A stretch of DNA of 64,000 bases from Lachnospiraceae bacterium (GTDB lineage Bacteria > Bacillota > Clostridia > Lachnospirales > Lachnospiraceae), in the NCBI GenBank assembly GCA_017521985.1, contig JAFXAZ010000006.1, positions 1-64,000 on the forward strand, given 5' to 3'. The notes below the pieces were generated by a model, which was not told the DNA's origin, searched no databases, and saw only the letters and a list, made by a program, of their open reading frames with translations. The position numbers and the translations under genes are program-made. The first letter of the stretch is position 1, and every line of letters begins with the position of its first letter. Below are positions 26,646 to 35,248 of this stretch, piece after piece.

Positions 26646-27059
26646 ATGAAAATGGAAGATAAGCAGAAAAGTATCCTGGCATGGATAAGAGCCCATAAGA
26701 AACAGCTGATTATCGCAGGAATTAGCGTTACAGCTATAGTGGGGATTATCCTCGGCCTCAAAAATAAGGATGCCCTCATGGAACTGTGGTGGATTTTGGA
26801 ACAAAGGATTAAGAAGGTTCCAGAAACAGTTCCAACCGATGTATCAGCGGTACAAGCCTCTGTTCCTGCATTAGATACGGTAATGGCACGTCGGCCCTAT
26901 ACACCGCCACAGACGTCGTTTGATGTTAGTCAACATCTCAGAACCCTGTCAGGCGGCAGACAGCATTCTGCTGAGAAAGCTGCCGAGGCTGCTGCGCTGG
27001 GAATAGTATTACTGCCGAACCAGACCTTGGTGGACTCATATACAAAGTGTGCGGCATGA
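26646..27059 (+). CDS. Single-span membrane protein of the MerR operon, unknown function
   Basis: A 137-residue protein starting 9 bases after the MerR gene with AAAGGAGGG upstream. A basic cytoplasmic start is followed by one hydrophobic helix (IIAGISVTAIVGIILGL, about residues 23-39). The rest is soluble, Pro/Thr/Val-rich in the middle, and ends in an Ala-rich helix. I do not recognise a family. The location between MerR and the zinc-ribbon gene, with a short overlap or gap on each side, makes it part of one transcript. Confidence 0.8.
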   Translation: MKMEDKQKSILAWIRAHKKQLIIAGISVTAIVGIILGLKNKDALMELWWILEQRIKKVPETVPTDVSAVQASVPALDTVMARRPYTPPQTSFDVSQHLRTLSGGRQHSAEKAAEAAALGIVLLPNQTLVDSYTKCAA

Positions 27060-27070
27060 AGGAGGAAAAA

Positions 27071-27856
27071 GTGGGTAAAGAAAAAAAGATGCGAAAAAGC
27101 ATAATGAATAGTATCACCTATGCATACATACGAAAAATTAAAAAGTGGATGTTTTGTCCATCCTGTCAGCAAGGAAAGATGTCCATCAATAAAAAATCTA
27201 CGCTTTGGACTTGTGAAGGTTGCGGTTATAACCTTTCTGCAGACGAATTTGAGGACGATTATGTGTTCTGGTTCTGCGATGAATGCAATACTTACCTCAA
27301 TAATCAGGAAGGTTTTGACCGTAATGCAAGCAGACATATCTGTACGAACTGTGGATACGAGAACGATACAACATTCGATAATGTGAAAGGGGTCTGTTCT
27401 GACTGTGGCAAGATTATACCTGATCCCGATGGTACTATATGCGTTGATTGTAAACAAAAGCGTCGCCGCAAAGCAAAAGAATGGCTCATTACTGTGGGAA
27501 AAATTGTTGGTGCTGTGGCTGCAGTGGCTAGTGTAGCATACTTAGCCTCGCAATCCCACGATGAAAACAATAGCAACTATACACCTTTACCTGACGGCGA
27601 CGATGATGAGAGTGGACTTCTAGTTAAGGATTTTATTTGCAGAGGATGTGGGCATACATGGTCAATGACTGAAGACGCAGATGGGCTGTTTAATGGATAT
27701 GGAGTTCCACCATGTCCATTATGTGGCGATGCAGGTTGTGATCCAAATGACTACGCCGACTATACCTGCGAGTATTGTGGGCACAAGTGGCGTCAATATG
27801 GTAATGGTGGACTGGTGCTGGGATGTATTCCTAAATGTCCTCATTGCCAATGCTAA
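27071..27856 (+). CDS. Multi-zinc-ribbon membrane protein
   Basis: GTG at 27071 with GGAGG five bases upstream is the likely start (261 residues). The protein has a series of Cys-pair modules: CPSC/CEGC, CDEC/CTNC, CSDC/CVDC, then a hydrophobic helix (about residues 139-160), then CRGC/CPLCGDAGC and CEYC/CPKCPHC. So there are about three zinc ribbons on one side of the helix and two on the other. Its central part (FWFCDECNTYLNNQEGF) is clearly related to the protein encoded by the next, IS-split gene. The role is unknown; a regulatory or scaffold function with the MerR and membrane partners is plausible. Confidence 0.82.
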   Translation: MGKEKKMRKSIMNSITYAYIRKIKKWMFCPSCQQGKMSINKKSTLWTCEGCGYNLSADEFEDDYVFWFCDECNTYLNNQEGFDRNASRHICTNCGYENDTTFDNVKGVCSDCGKIIPDPDGTICVDCKQKRRRKAKEWLITVGKIVGAVAAVASVAYLASQSHDENNSNYTPLPDGDDDESGLLVKDFICRGCGHTWSMTEDADGLFNGYGVPPCPLCGDAGCDPNDYADYTCEYCGHKWRQYGNGGLVLGCIPKCPHCQC

Positions 27857-27865
27857 GAAAGGAAG

Positions 27866-27974
27866 ATGGATGTGAAAGAAATAAGAGTATCTGTAGATAA
27901 ATGGGCTAAAACACTAAATATAAGCCCCGATGGGTATAACGAACTATTAGGAGAATTAGGATATCAGACAAAAG
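27866..27974 (+). pseudogene. Zinc-ribbon protein gene, 5' part before the IS21 insertion
   Basis: This piece encodes MDVKEIRVSVDKWAKTLNIS and ends with GELGYQTK; the intact frame runs into the IS end and stops there. Joined after removal of the IS and one copy of AAAAG, the frame continues without a break into 30871-31310, giving one protein of 182 residues. The start is at ATG 27866, or GTG 27872, which has better spacing to AAAGGAAG. It lies 9 bases after the paralogous zinc-ribbon gene. Confidence 0.85.
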
Positions 27975-28085
27975 TGTAAACGGCAATTAATTTCCAGCAA
28001 AAAATGGCAATTAATTTCCAGCATTTTTTGGCAATTAAGCACCAGCATTTTATATACACCCACGGATTGCTCCGTGGGCATTTTT

Positions 28086-28454
28086 CTATTGGAACGGAAG
28101 TTCTATTTCTTCCATTCTCTTTAAGGCTTCCGCTAAACTTTCTTGGTCTGCTTCAGATTCGTCATCATCCCAGCCATAGTAATTCATTGCAAACTTTCTT
28201 GTTTCTTCCGGGATCATTCCTTTCGTGTGCTGGCGGATATATTCTTCCTCACGCCATACAGTCAGGAATTCAACCGGAACTCCTCCCTCTGCCCATACGA
28301 GTGATGCATTTTCATAAACGCTATGGCCATCTTTTACCCATTCTCTTAAGACACGCTGTTCCTTCTTGGTCATAGGGGTTTCTTTGATATATTCCTTATA
28401 CTGTTTTTCCAGAAATTCTCTTGTTTCCAAAGGTAAATATTTATTAAATTTCAT
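28086..28454 (-). CDS. IS21 accessory protein of unknown function
   Basis: ATG at 28454 has AGAGGAG upstream and overlaps the end of istB by 11 bases; the product has 122 residues. It is acidic, begins MKFNKYLPLETREFLEKQY and has no known motif. Its strict position downstream of istB inside the element makes it a passenger or accessory gene of this IS21 subgroup. Confidence 0.75.
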   Translation of the reverse strand: MKFNKYLPLETREFLEKQYKEYIKETPMTKKEQRVLREWVKDGHSVYENASLVWAEGGVPVEFLTVWREEEYIRQHTKGMIPEETRKFAMNYYGWDDDESEADQESLAEALKRMEEIELPFQ

Positions 28455-29214
28455 CTGTGGCATCTCCTCTGCTCAAAAATGATTTGCGATTTTCCAAACG
28501 ATAACTCTTACCGGACATCTGAATGCGGTCACAGCGGTAAGACAATCTGTCCAAAATAGCAGTTGCCAGTGCTGCGTCATCCAGAAATTCAGCCCATTCT
28601 TCAAAACCTTTGTTGGTAGTAATGATAATGGATGTCTGCTCCTGTAGCTCGGATATCAGCTGAAAGAATAGATTACCCTCTGTAGATGTAATGGGAAGAT
28701 ATCCTACTTCATCCACCACCAGCAGGTTTGATTTCTGTATCCGGTTCATTTTCGCTTTACTTCGACGGTCTATTTCGTGCGTCCGAAGTGTCTGCATCAG
28801 TGACTGCATGGTTGTATAACTGGCTTTATATCCTTCTTCGCACGCCTTATAAGCAAGTGCAATGGCCAAATGTGTTTTTCCTACACCGGGTGGACCAGAG
28901 AGTATAAGATTGTAAATACCATCAATCCAGTTTAGTTCCGACAACTGATTCAGTTGTTTTTTCGTTATAGACTGACAAAACGTCAAATCGAAATCCTTTA
29001 AATATTTATGATAAGGAAAACCAGCCTCCTTAATCCTTCTTTCTTTTGCCCTATCCTGACGATGGCGGATTTCACTGCCAAGGATGTCTTTCAAAAACTC
29101 TGTGTAGCTTACTTCGTTTCTTTCTGCCTCATGAATCAGTTTCTCCAATTCATTCTTTGTATGTACCAGGCTAAGTGTAGTTGCATATGCCTTGATCTCC
29201 TGTAGATTATCCAT
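28444..29214 (-). CDS. istB: IS21 transposition helper ATPase IstB
   Basis: ATG at 29214, preceded by AAAGGAG, overlaps the end of istA by 8 bases and gives 256 residues, the normal IstB length. Walker A GPPGVGKTH is near residue 107 and Walker B NLLVVDEVGYLP near 170, and the SIIITTNKGFEEW block is typical of IstB. IstB is the AAA+ helper that bends target DNA and stimulates the IstA integrase. Confidence 0.95.
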   Translation of the reverse strand: MDNLQEIKAYATTLSLVHTKNELEKLIHEAERNEVSYTEFLKDILGSEIRHRQDRAKERRIKEAGFPYHKYLKDFDLTFCQSITKKQLNQLSELNWIDGIYNLILSGPPGVGKTHLAIALAYKACEEGYKASYTTMQSLMQTLRTHEIDRRSKAKMNRIQKSNLLVVDEVGYLPITSTEGNLFFQLISELQEQTSIIITTNKGFEEWAEFLDDAALATAILDRLSYRCDRIQMSGKSYRLENRKSFLSRGDATDEI

Positions 29215-30763
29215 TTGCGGCACTCCTTTCCATTGCATTCTCGTAAACGCTTAAATCTCTGACTTCCACGTGATTCCCACGATATTTTTCCGGGAGTACC
29301 GGTCCTGTATTCTTTTTTATTTTCTGCTTGTCAGAAAGCACCTGCTCCAGATAGATTATGCTTGATTTTAAATCGCCGGCAGAGTAAAGTTCCTTCTCTG
29401 TGCAGTATCGGAGACCGCGCTTTACAACATCAGCATTCCATTCTTCAAATAATCTGCGGATTACACCTAACTGGTCACGATAGTAGCGAGGTTTTGCTTC
29501 ATGGATATGTTCCAGAAAAGGCTGTACCAGTTCATCATTTTCAAACAATTCCCGAATGAGACGTTCCTGCTCCAGAAGCGTTTTACTTTTATCCCGTTCC
29601 ACACGTTTCTGTCCAATCAGTTTTCCTTTATCGTGACACAATGGGTGGGTAGCATATATTTCACCGGTCAGACTATCTGTAATGGAGATGGTTTCATTTT
29701 CCACTACCATATAAACCTTTTTGCCAGGACAGTAAGTCCCTTTGGGTACACGGTAACGGTTCCCTTTATATAAAACGATGTTGTCTTTTCTAACATGATA
29801 GGTTATACTTTCTGTAGCAGCACAGAAACTGTGATTAGATACTGGTGTAAGATATTCCTTTTCGAGGGCGAATACTTCCGCCGGTATCTTTTTTGTTGTG
29901 CCGTGTTCTTCGGCGTTTCCGGTTCTTTCTAACCAGGCAATACAGTCTGCATTAAAACTGTCTATGTCTCTGAATATCCGGTGCTGGGCGAAACCATGCT
30001 TTGCATACTTTACTACATTTTCAATTTTTCCCTTGGATTCCGGATCCGCACCGTGACACAGAAATACTTCAAATTTCACTTCATCTACATAGCTTTGAAA
30101 ACCTTCCGTATAAATGATATCTCCATGATTTTCACTGACCGCAAGTATCTTGTCCTGATCATAAACGATTTCCTTTGGTCTTCCCCCATAGAATTCAAAG
30201 GCCTTCATGTGAGCTGTTTTAAAAGTATCTGTTGTAAACGGGCGTTCCTGCCACAGAATAAACTTATATCTGGAATGGACAAGCACCATTGCAAAACAAT
30301 AGACCTTTCTCTTTCTTCCAAGAGCCGTTTCCAGGCTTATTTCGCCCATATCCACCTGTGCCTGTTGTCCCATCGGCAGTTCTTCCACGGCTTCATACTG
30401 CCTTGATGATACAGGCTTTTTGATATCGTATTCCTCACGAATTGCCTGCACATAGCTACGAAAAGCTCGTTTCTGGAAATCTAATGTTTCCAAGCATGTC
30501 CGTTCCTTAATCCAGTCATAAATCTGCGCTGCAGACATATCCGGATATTTCGTGAGACATTCAAGTACAAACTCTTTGTACTCGTCAGCCTTTTTCTTGC
30601 GTTTCTTCGATGCAGCCTCTTTGGCTGCGTATTCACCGGGGGACATATCCCAGTAGGTGCTGACTGTTTCTCTGTTAATATTCAATCTTCGTGCAACCTG
30701 TGTTTTTCTGAGCCCATTATTTTTAAGCTCATGAATTTTGGTATAAATCATCCAATCAATCAT
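29207..30763 (-). CDS. istA: IS21-family transposase IstA
   Basis: A 518-residue DDE transposase. The N-terminal helix-turn-helix reads GLRKTQVARRLNINRETVSTYW. The integrase core shows the three acidic residues in QVDMGEISL, IVYDQDKIL and PESKGKIENV. A C-terminal domain follows YHVRKDNIVLYKGNRYRVP. The start has GGAGGTG upstream and lies about 100 bases inside the right end of the element. It appears fully functional. Confidence 0.95.
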   Translation of the reverse strand: MIDWMIYTKIHELKNNGLRKTQVARRLNINRETVSTYWDMSPGEYAAKEAASKKRKKKADEYKEFVLECLTKYPDMSAAQIYDWIKERTCLETLDFQKRAFRSYVQAIREEYDIKKPVSSRQYEAVEELPMGQQAQVDMGEISLETALGRKRKVYCFAMVLVHSRYKFILWQERPFTTDTFKTAHMKAFEFYGGRPKEIVYDQDKILAVSENHGDIIYTEGFQSYVDEVKFEVFLCHGADPESKGKIENVVKYAKHGFAQHRIFRDIDSFNADCIAWLERTGNAEEHGTTKKIPAEVFALEKEYLTPVSNHSFCAATESITYHVRKDNIVLYKGNRYRVPKGTYCPGKKVYMVVENETISITDSLTGEIYATHPLCHDKGKLIGQKRVERDKSKTLLEQERLIRELFENDELVQPFLEHIHEAKPRYYRDQLGVIRRLFEEWNADVVKRGLRYCTEKELYSAGDLKSSIIYLEQVLSDKQKIKKNTGPVLPEKYRGNHVEVRDLSVYENAMERSAANG

Positions 30764-30865
30764 CCTTTCTTCACCTCCGGATGACAGTATACACCATCTC
30801 AGTGAGGTTTGATAATTGCTGGAAATTAATTGCCAAAATCTGCTGGATTTAGTTTACCACTTACA

Positions 30866-31310
30866 AAAAGTCAGATCACAAGCAAGTGGAAAGCCAATGA
30901 AGTGGAGTTTGACAGAAAAAGGATTTAAGCATATAAAAATGTCAAAGAATCCATTTAGCAGAGTTATTCTCTGGGATTTTGATACGCACTTCCAAGTACA
31001 TAAATTAGTCGGTAAAAAAACACAGACCTATATGTTCTGTGACAAATGTGATGCCTACTTAAATACGCAACCGGGGTTCAATTTTGGGCTAAAGAAATTT
31101 GTCTGTGAAAAGTGCGGCCATATTAACGATACGCTATATTTACCAACGAAATCTTTAAATGCTGAAAATAATGTTTATCAGGAATGTCCAAAATGCGAAA
31201 AGACCGCCAAAAATATTGATGAAATTATCGTCCTGTTTGGATTTCAGAAAACAGAGGCTGGGCTGCAACCTTATTCGTTGTGTAAAGAATGCCGGCAAAG
31301 CATAGAGTAA
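30866..31310 (+). pseudogene. Zinc-ribbon protein gene, 3' part after the IS21 insertion
   Basis: This is the larger piece of the split gene. It reads RSQASGKPMKWSLTEKGFKH, then TYMFCDKCDAYLNTQPGF, CEKCGHIND, CPKCEKTAKN and CKECRQSIE. The CDKCDAYLNTQPGF block closely matches CDECNTYLNNQEGF of the neighbouring intact protein (27071-27856), so the two are tandem paralogues. The piece has no good start of its own, although a fragment could begin at an internal ATG near 30897. 30866-30870 is the duplicated AAAAG target. The IS removes the first 36 residues from the reading frame. Confidence 0.85.
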
Positions 31311-31476
31311 AGTGATATAATCAGTTATAATGGTTGCAGTGGAAATGCAAAAGTTCCTCGGCAACTAACTAATGTTACAGAATGTGGAGGTAAACGAGAA
31401 TATTCCCCGAAATCACCTCTACTCTTAAGAAACCTTTCATAACACACTTACATTACACTTTTTAAGGAGAATACTT

Positions 31477-31938
31477 ATGTTTTACGCTATTGGATTTTTA
31501 AGACGAACACCATTATACGGACTTCTTTCATTGATAGTATCTGTCTTTGTTTTCAAAACGAGCATTGTAGATATCGCACATGCCGCATCGGCACCTGCTT
31601 CTGCATTAGATCTTTTCTGTGCATTTATTTTCTGGTCATTACCCGCTTATCCTGTAATGGTGGCATTGCATCTTTTCGCAATAAAAATATCAAGAGGAAA
31701 ACGCTGTGATTCCAGCGACCTTATTGAAGCTTACTTCAGTTCACTTGGAGCAGATCTTACGGCACCTTTTAGATATGTCGGAATTTTTCTTGCTGTTATA
31801 ATCGGAAAACATAAAATCCGTGATGATTCTGATTGGCATGATACCGCCGACTTTCTACAGGTTTTGTGGGGATTCATTTGGACAATACTTATGATAATAA
31901 TCATTGCTCTTGGTCTAATAGGAATTAAAAACCTATAA
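31477..31938 (+). CDS. Membrane protein of unknown function
   Basis: A 153-residue protein with AAGGAG upstream of the ATG. Three or four hydrophobic helices are visible (about residues 13-30, 44-70, 98-111 and 130-150), with a charged loop KISRGKRCDSSDLIEAYFSS between. I do not recognise the family. It lies 166 bases after the split zinc-ribbon gene on the same strand and is probably the last member of the MerR-headed cluster, although it may have its own promoter. Confidence 0.7.
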   Translation: MFYAIGFLRRTPLYGLLSLIVSVFVFKTSIVDIAHAASAPASALDLFCAFIFWSLPAYPVMVALHLFAIKISRGKRCDSSDLIEAYFSSLGADLTAPFRYVGIFLAVIIGKHKIRDDSDWHDTADFLQVLWGFIWTILMIIIIALGLIGIKNL

Positions 31939-32156
31939 TTGCAAAAATCAAATGACATAAATATTAAAATATACAAAAGGAATCGAAAACATTCTTACAG
32001 TGCAATCGACTCCTTTTATGTATGCTAAATGATCCTACTCAACCTTAGCCGTAAAACAGCTCATTAGTCCATTGTGCCTTCATAAACTTGCTTGAAATGC
32101 AAAGTAATACTTATCAATTTTCATCATGTATTTTAACCCAGAACAGAGTTTCCACG

Positions 32157-32261
32157 CTAATCTACATATGCACTATGCAAACAAAGTTGAAGCAATATAA
32201 TTGATGTTGTAGTTTTCCCAACTCCGTTTACTCTGACAATAGTAATCTGTCTCTTGGCCAT
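32157..32261 (-). pseudogene. ParA/Soj-like ATPase, N-terminal fragment
   Basis: The 34-codon frame reads MAKRQITIVRVNGVGKTTTSIILLQL, which resembles the start of ParA-type partition ATPases (MAKxIxIxNQKGGVGKTTTxxNL) with the deviant Walker P-loop still visible. It stops after 34 codons; nothing further of ParA is seen downstream. It starts 3 bases after the stop of the AlkZ-like gene. It is probably debris from a plasmid or integrative element. The remaining spacer 31939-32156 shows no gene. Confidence 0.5.
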
Positions 32262-32263
32262 TC

Positions 32264-33310
32264 TTATAATTCCTTTCCCATAAACCGCAAAGGCATTTTG
32301 CCATAGTTTACTGTCCGGATAGCCTCAACGATTTCATTCTTGCGGCTCTCGGCATCCGACAGATCACATACAATGTCATTGAGATCATACGGACCGTTTC
32401 GGAAGTGTCCGACTGATGCTCCGTGAAACTCACCGTCAATCAGTAAGTACTGCAGAGGCTCGTGGTCATATTCAAGTCCTTTGGTAAGTTTCTTTGCCAT
32501 TTCCTTCAGAAAGTGCTCGTGAGCTTTATAGATAAAGTCATTACGGTGAATAGCATAAACAAAGTTCATAACCTTAGGCTCGTAATCTTCGAGCAGTTCA
32601 GCATCATTCTTCAGCATATAACCTGAGTCTGACGAAACCAAAATGCCTTCCTCAACTAGTTCACCAACTGCCAATTTGATTTCTTTTTCAGGAATCTTAT
32701 AGAACGACTTTGCCATCGCTGTATCAAACCATATGATTCTATATGCAAATCGCTGCAGCACGATTTTGAGTGCTTCCAGTCTGGTATATTTATCCGGATC
32801 TACTTCCGGGAACATCTCAACGAACTTATACCAGCCACGATCCCATTCGCCATCATACTGATCCTCATAAATCAAAAAAGCTTCCTGCAAGCGATGAAGA
32901 ATCGGTGTGATCTGCTTTACAAGCATACCGGTTTCTTCTTTGATCTGCTGTATATTAAATGGACCAGCTTTTTCGATAAGCTCAAGGATCTGCAGTTGCT
33001 CGATAGTTGGTTTTGCAAGGGGCTTCCGATAAAGAGCCACGAACAACTCCATATCCTCAGGAACAATCCAACCAAGATTGCCGCCTGCAAAACGTCCTTT
33101 AATCAACTTACGCTCCAATTGACGATCACGATTGAATTCTATGTCGTTGAAATCAGCACGGAATGTGAGTGTGGGCGGCTGTCCAAAGCCATTCCAGTAC
33201 ACATTTTGTCCCGGCTGAGTATCTCTGTATAATTTTATGTATTCGTCTTCAGCTGCCTTGTTTATGAAGCACTGACGCTCCATGCGAAGAGAGATTATCT
33301 TGGGATTCAT
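32264..33310 (-). CDS. Winged-helix protein, AlkZ/YcaQ-like (HTH_42)
   Basis: A 348-residue protein whose middle and C-terminal parts resemble the winged-helix repeats of the AlkZ/YcaQ DNA glycosylase family: FNIQQIKEETGMLVKQITPILHRLQEAFLIYED, YRIIWFDTAM and a terminal beta-rich part. The N-terminal QxQ catalytic motif of AlkZ is not obvious, so glycosylase activity is uncertain. It is the most downstream intact gene of the long minus-strand accessory run and starts 2 bases after the DUF3795 gene. Confidence 0.55.
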   Translation of the reverse strand: MNPKIISLRMERQCFINKAAEDEYIKLYRDTQPGQNVYWNGFGQPPTLTFRADFNDIEFNRDRQLERKLIKGRFAGGNLGWIVPEDMELFVALYRKPLAKPTIEQLQILELIEKAGPFNIQQIKEETGMLVKQITPILHRLQEAFLIYEDQYDGEWDRGWYKFVEMFPEVDPDKYTRLEALKIVLQRFAYRIIWFDTAMAKSFYKIPEKEIKLAVGELVEEGILVSSDSGYMLKNDAELLEDYEPKVMNFVYAIHRNDFIYKAHEHFLKEMAKKLTKGLEYDHEPLQYLLIDGEFHGASVGHFRNGPYDLNDIVCDLSDAESRKNEIVEAIRTVNYGKMPLRFMGKEL

Positions 33311-33311
33311 T

Positions 33312-33596
33312 TTACTTTTTTCCTTTCAACTCAGCATGCCAACGCTTACACTGTTCAACCCTTGCACCGGGCGGATCATCACCATGCTCCTTGTCCAGAT
33401 AAGAGTATGCATATAGCTGCTCGCAAGGAATATCAGGGCATTCCCCACAATGCACGAAGCCTTTATTTTGACAACATACTGCAACGGGACATTCGCCGTG
33501 GAATGGGTGTCCGCTTGTTTCTATACAACCAACGCAACCGCAAGTTTCCTTATACTCACATCCGGTGCAGTGAAGTCCACATCTTGAATCAACCAT
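33312..33596 (-). CDS. Cys-rich DUF3795-like protein
   Basis: A 94-residue protein with 13 cysteines in zinc-binding-like spacing: CGLHCTGCEYKETCGCVGC, then CPVAVCCQNKG, CGECPDIPCEQL and QCKRW. This is the DUF3795 pattern common in anaerobes; the function is unknown. GGAGGTG lies just before the ATG. It is one base from the AlkZ-like gene and 15 bases from the flavin-reductase gene. The same domain is found at the C-terminus of the protein encoded at 35249-36385. Confidence 0.82.
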   Translation of the reverse strand: MVDSRCGLHCTGCEYKETCGCVGCIETSGHPFHGECPVAVCCQNKGFVHCGECPDIPCEQLYAYSYLDKEHGDDPPGARVEQCKRWHAELKGKK

Positions 33597-33611
33597 TTCG
33601 CACCTCCAAAT

Positions 33612-34283
33612 TTATTTTGTAATCCACGGAACAGCATTACCTTGTTCCAATATTCCTGGCCCAAACGGTGTTGTTTCCCCGGTATCCGGATTCGTTGGCT
33701 GGTCTACTTGAAACAGAAAACCACCCTTCCCATATCTACCAAGTTTACTTTGATCGTAGTGTTCATCATCCATGCAAATATTGACAGCTTTCAACGCAAC
33801 TGTAGCTTCACCACTACCCTCAAAAAGCTCATGTTCCCATAATAATTCACATTCAATATTCAAAAAACACTCTTTGATTCGCGGTGCGTTAACTTTTGAA
33901 GCCTTCTCCGCCGTCAAACCGGATGCAGTAATTTCATCGGTATCGAATCCATTATTTCCTATCGTTTTTATACAACGGTCATAAATATCATTGGATGGAA
34001 AATTGATAACACACACCTTTGTCTCTTTCAGTGATTGATACATATGTCCGCCTTTACTTACTTTTGCTAAAACACAGATAAAGTTATCCGCTGCGCCTCC
34101 TACAAATGCCGACCAGGACTGCAGACAGGCGTTTTCTTTTCCGTTTGATTTCCAACCTGTAACGAGAAATACCAATGACGGAATACCTGCTACAAAATCA
34201 TACCAGGACATATTACCACAGCATCTTAAGTACTCCTCCGTAAATCTTTCAGGCCTTTCGATAATACTGATTTCTTTTTTCAT
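33612..34283 (-). CDS. Flavin reductase-like FMN-binding protein
   Basis: A 223-residue protein of the flavin-reductase-like split-barrel family. It has an N-terminal LVTGWKSNGKENACLQSWSAFVG segment, CVLAKVSKGGHMYQSLKETKVCVINFPSND and VNAPRIKECFLNIECELLWEH, which fit the FMN- and NAD(P)H-binding barrel. Such proteins reduce free flavin or act as FMN oxidoreductases. It lies next to a divergent-type WYL regulator, although both are on the same strand here. The substrate is unknown. Confidence 0.85.
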   Translation of the reverse strand: MKKEISIIERPERFTEEYLRCCGNMSWYDFVAGIPSLVFLVTGWKSNGKENACLQSWSAFVGGAADNFICVLAKVSKGGHMYQSLKETKVCVINFPSNDIYDRCIKTIGNNGFDTDEITASGLTAEKASKVNAPRIKECFLNIECELLWEHELFEGSGEATVALKAVNICMDDEHYDQSKLGRYGKGGFLFQVDQPTNPDTGETTPFGPGILEQGNAVPWITK

Positions 34284-34334
34284 GACAAACTCCTTTTATT
34301 TTCACCGTAACATATCAAACATGACAACTGTATG

Positions 34335-35237
34335 TCATGATTCGTATAAATTTTTTATAGAATCCAGCGTGTTCTTCATTAATGCTACCATTTCCGGCGG
34401 TCCCAAAACTTTCACTTTATTTCCAAAGCTCAGGAACCATTCCACAGCGGCTTCCGTTTTCGTAAATCCCCATTCTGTATATAACATCCCGTCTTCTTGT
34501 TCTATAAAGGAATTATGACCATATTCTTCCACTAATCTGTATTTTACAGATGCATCATATACCGCTATAATCACATAATCATCCGTCATATGCGCACCAA
34601 ATTGCTTTTTCTCTTGGGGGATATCTCTGACAACAAAAGACTCATCCGTGATCTGCAGATCCCATAGGCGACGGAGCTTGTACAGACGAAAATCCTGTCG
34701 TTCCTTACAAAATCCGAATACGTACCAGTCTGACCATTTGAAAACAATCAGGTATGGTTCGATCAGCTTATCTGCTTCACCTTTGTTATAGCAGTAATGG
34801 AACGTGATGCACTTTGATTCTTTCATTGCCTGTTTTATACGGTCAATTTTTGCTGCGAGGTCATCCTTATAAAACGAGGAAAGGTCAATAACCATATTGT
34901 CAGCCAATCTGATTGCAGAGCTACCGCCAATCTTCTGCGCGAGCTTTTCTGCAGAGGCAGAATTAGAAACACTATCGAGCGATTTTAAGCCCGTAAATAT
35001 AGCCGCAAGCTCTTGCTCGGTAAATACGGTGGTATCAAGAGAAAAGCCATCCATGATTGATATACCGCCATTGACGCCTTGAGTGGTAACGATAGGAATA
35101 CCGGCCTTACAAATTTCCTCAATATCACGATTGATAGTGCGACGAGATACCTCGAATTTTTCAGCGAGGTAAGGAGCCGTAACGATCTTTTTCTGTTGTA
35201 AGGTTGTTATTATCCCAATTAGGCGGTCAATTTTCAT
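34335..35237 (-). CDS. YafY-type HTH/WYL-domain transcriptional regulator
   Basis: The ATG at 35237 has AAAGGTG upstream and is preferred over 35264, which would overlap the preceding gene; the product has 300 residues. The N-terminal DeoR-like helix-turn-helix reads IGIITTLQQKKIVTAPYLAEKFEVSRRTINRDIEEI, and the WYL core KWSDWYVFGFCKERQDFRLYKLRR begins near residue 170. WYL regulators sense small ligands or nucleic acids and often sit in defence or stress loci. It may control the downstream flavin-reductase gene (51 bases away). Confidence 0.9.
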   Translation of the reverse strand: MKIDRLIGIITTLQQKKIVTAPYLAEKFEVSRRTINRDIEEICKAGIPIVTTQGVNGGISIMDGFSLDTTVFTEQELAAIFTGLKSLDSVSNSASAEKLAQKIGGSSAIRLADNMVIDLSSFYKDDLAAKIDRIKQAMKESKCITFHYCYNKGEADKLIEPYLIVFKWSDWYVFGFCKERQDFRLYKLRRLWDLQITDESFVVRDIPQEKKQFGAHMTDDYVIIAVYDASVKYRLVEEYGHNSFIEQEDGMLYTEWGFTKTEAAVEWFLSFGNKVKVLGPPEMVALMKNTLDSIKNLYES

Positions 35238-35248
35238 ATGGTTCACCT

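Larger units (their letters stand above)
27975..30865 (-). mobile_element. Complete IS21-family insertion sequence with 5-bp target duplication
   Basis: The 2,891-bp element begins and ends with TGTAA and its complement and is flanked by the direct repeat AAAAG (27970-27974 and 30866-30870). Subterminal copies of GGCAATTAATTTCCAGCA occur twice at the left end (from 27981 and from 28007) and once inverted at the right end (30821-30838), as expected for multiple transposase-binding sites of IS21. It carries istA, istB and a small extra gene, all intact on the minus strand. The perfect duplication and intact genes indicate a recent insertion. Confidence 0.93.
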
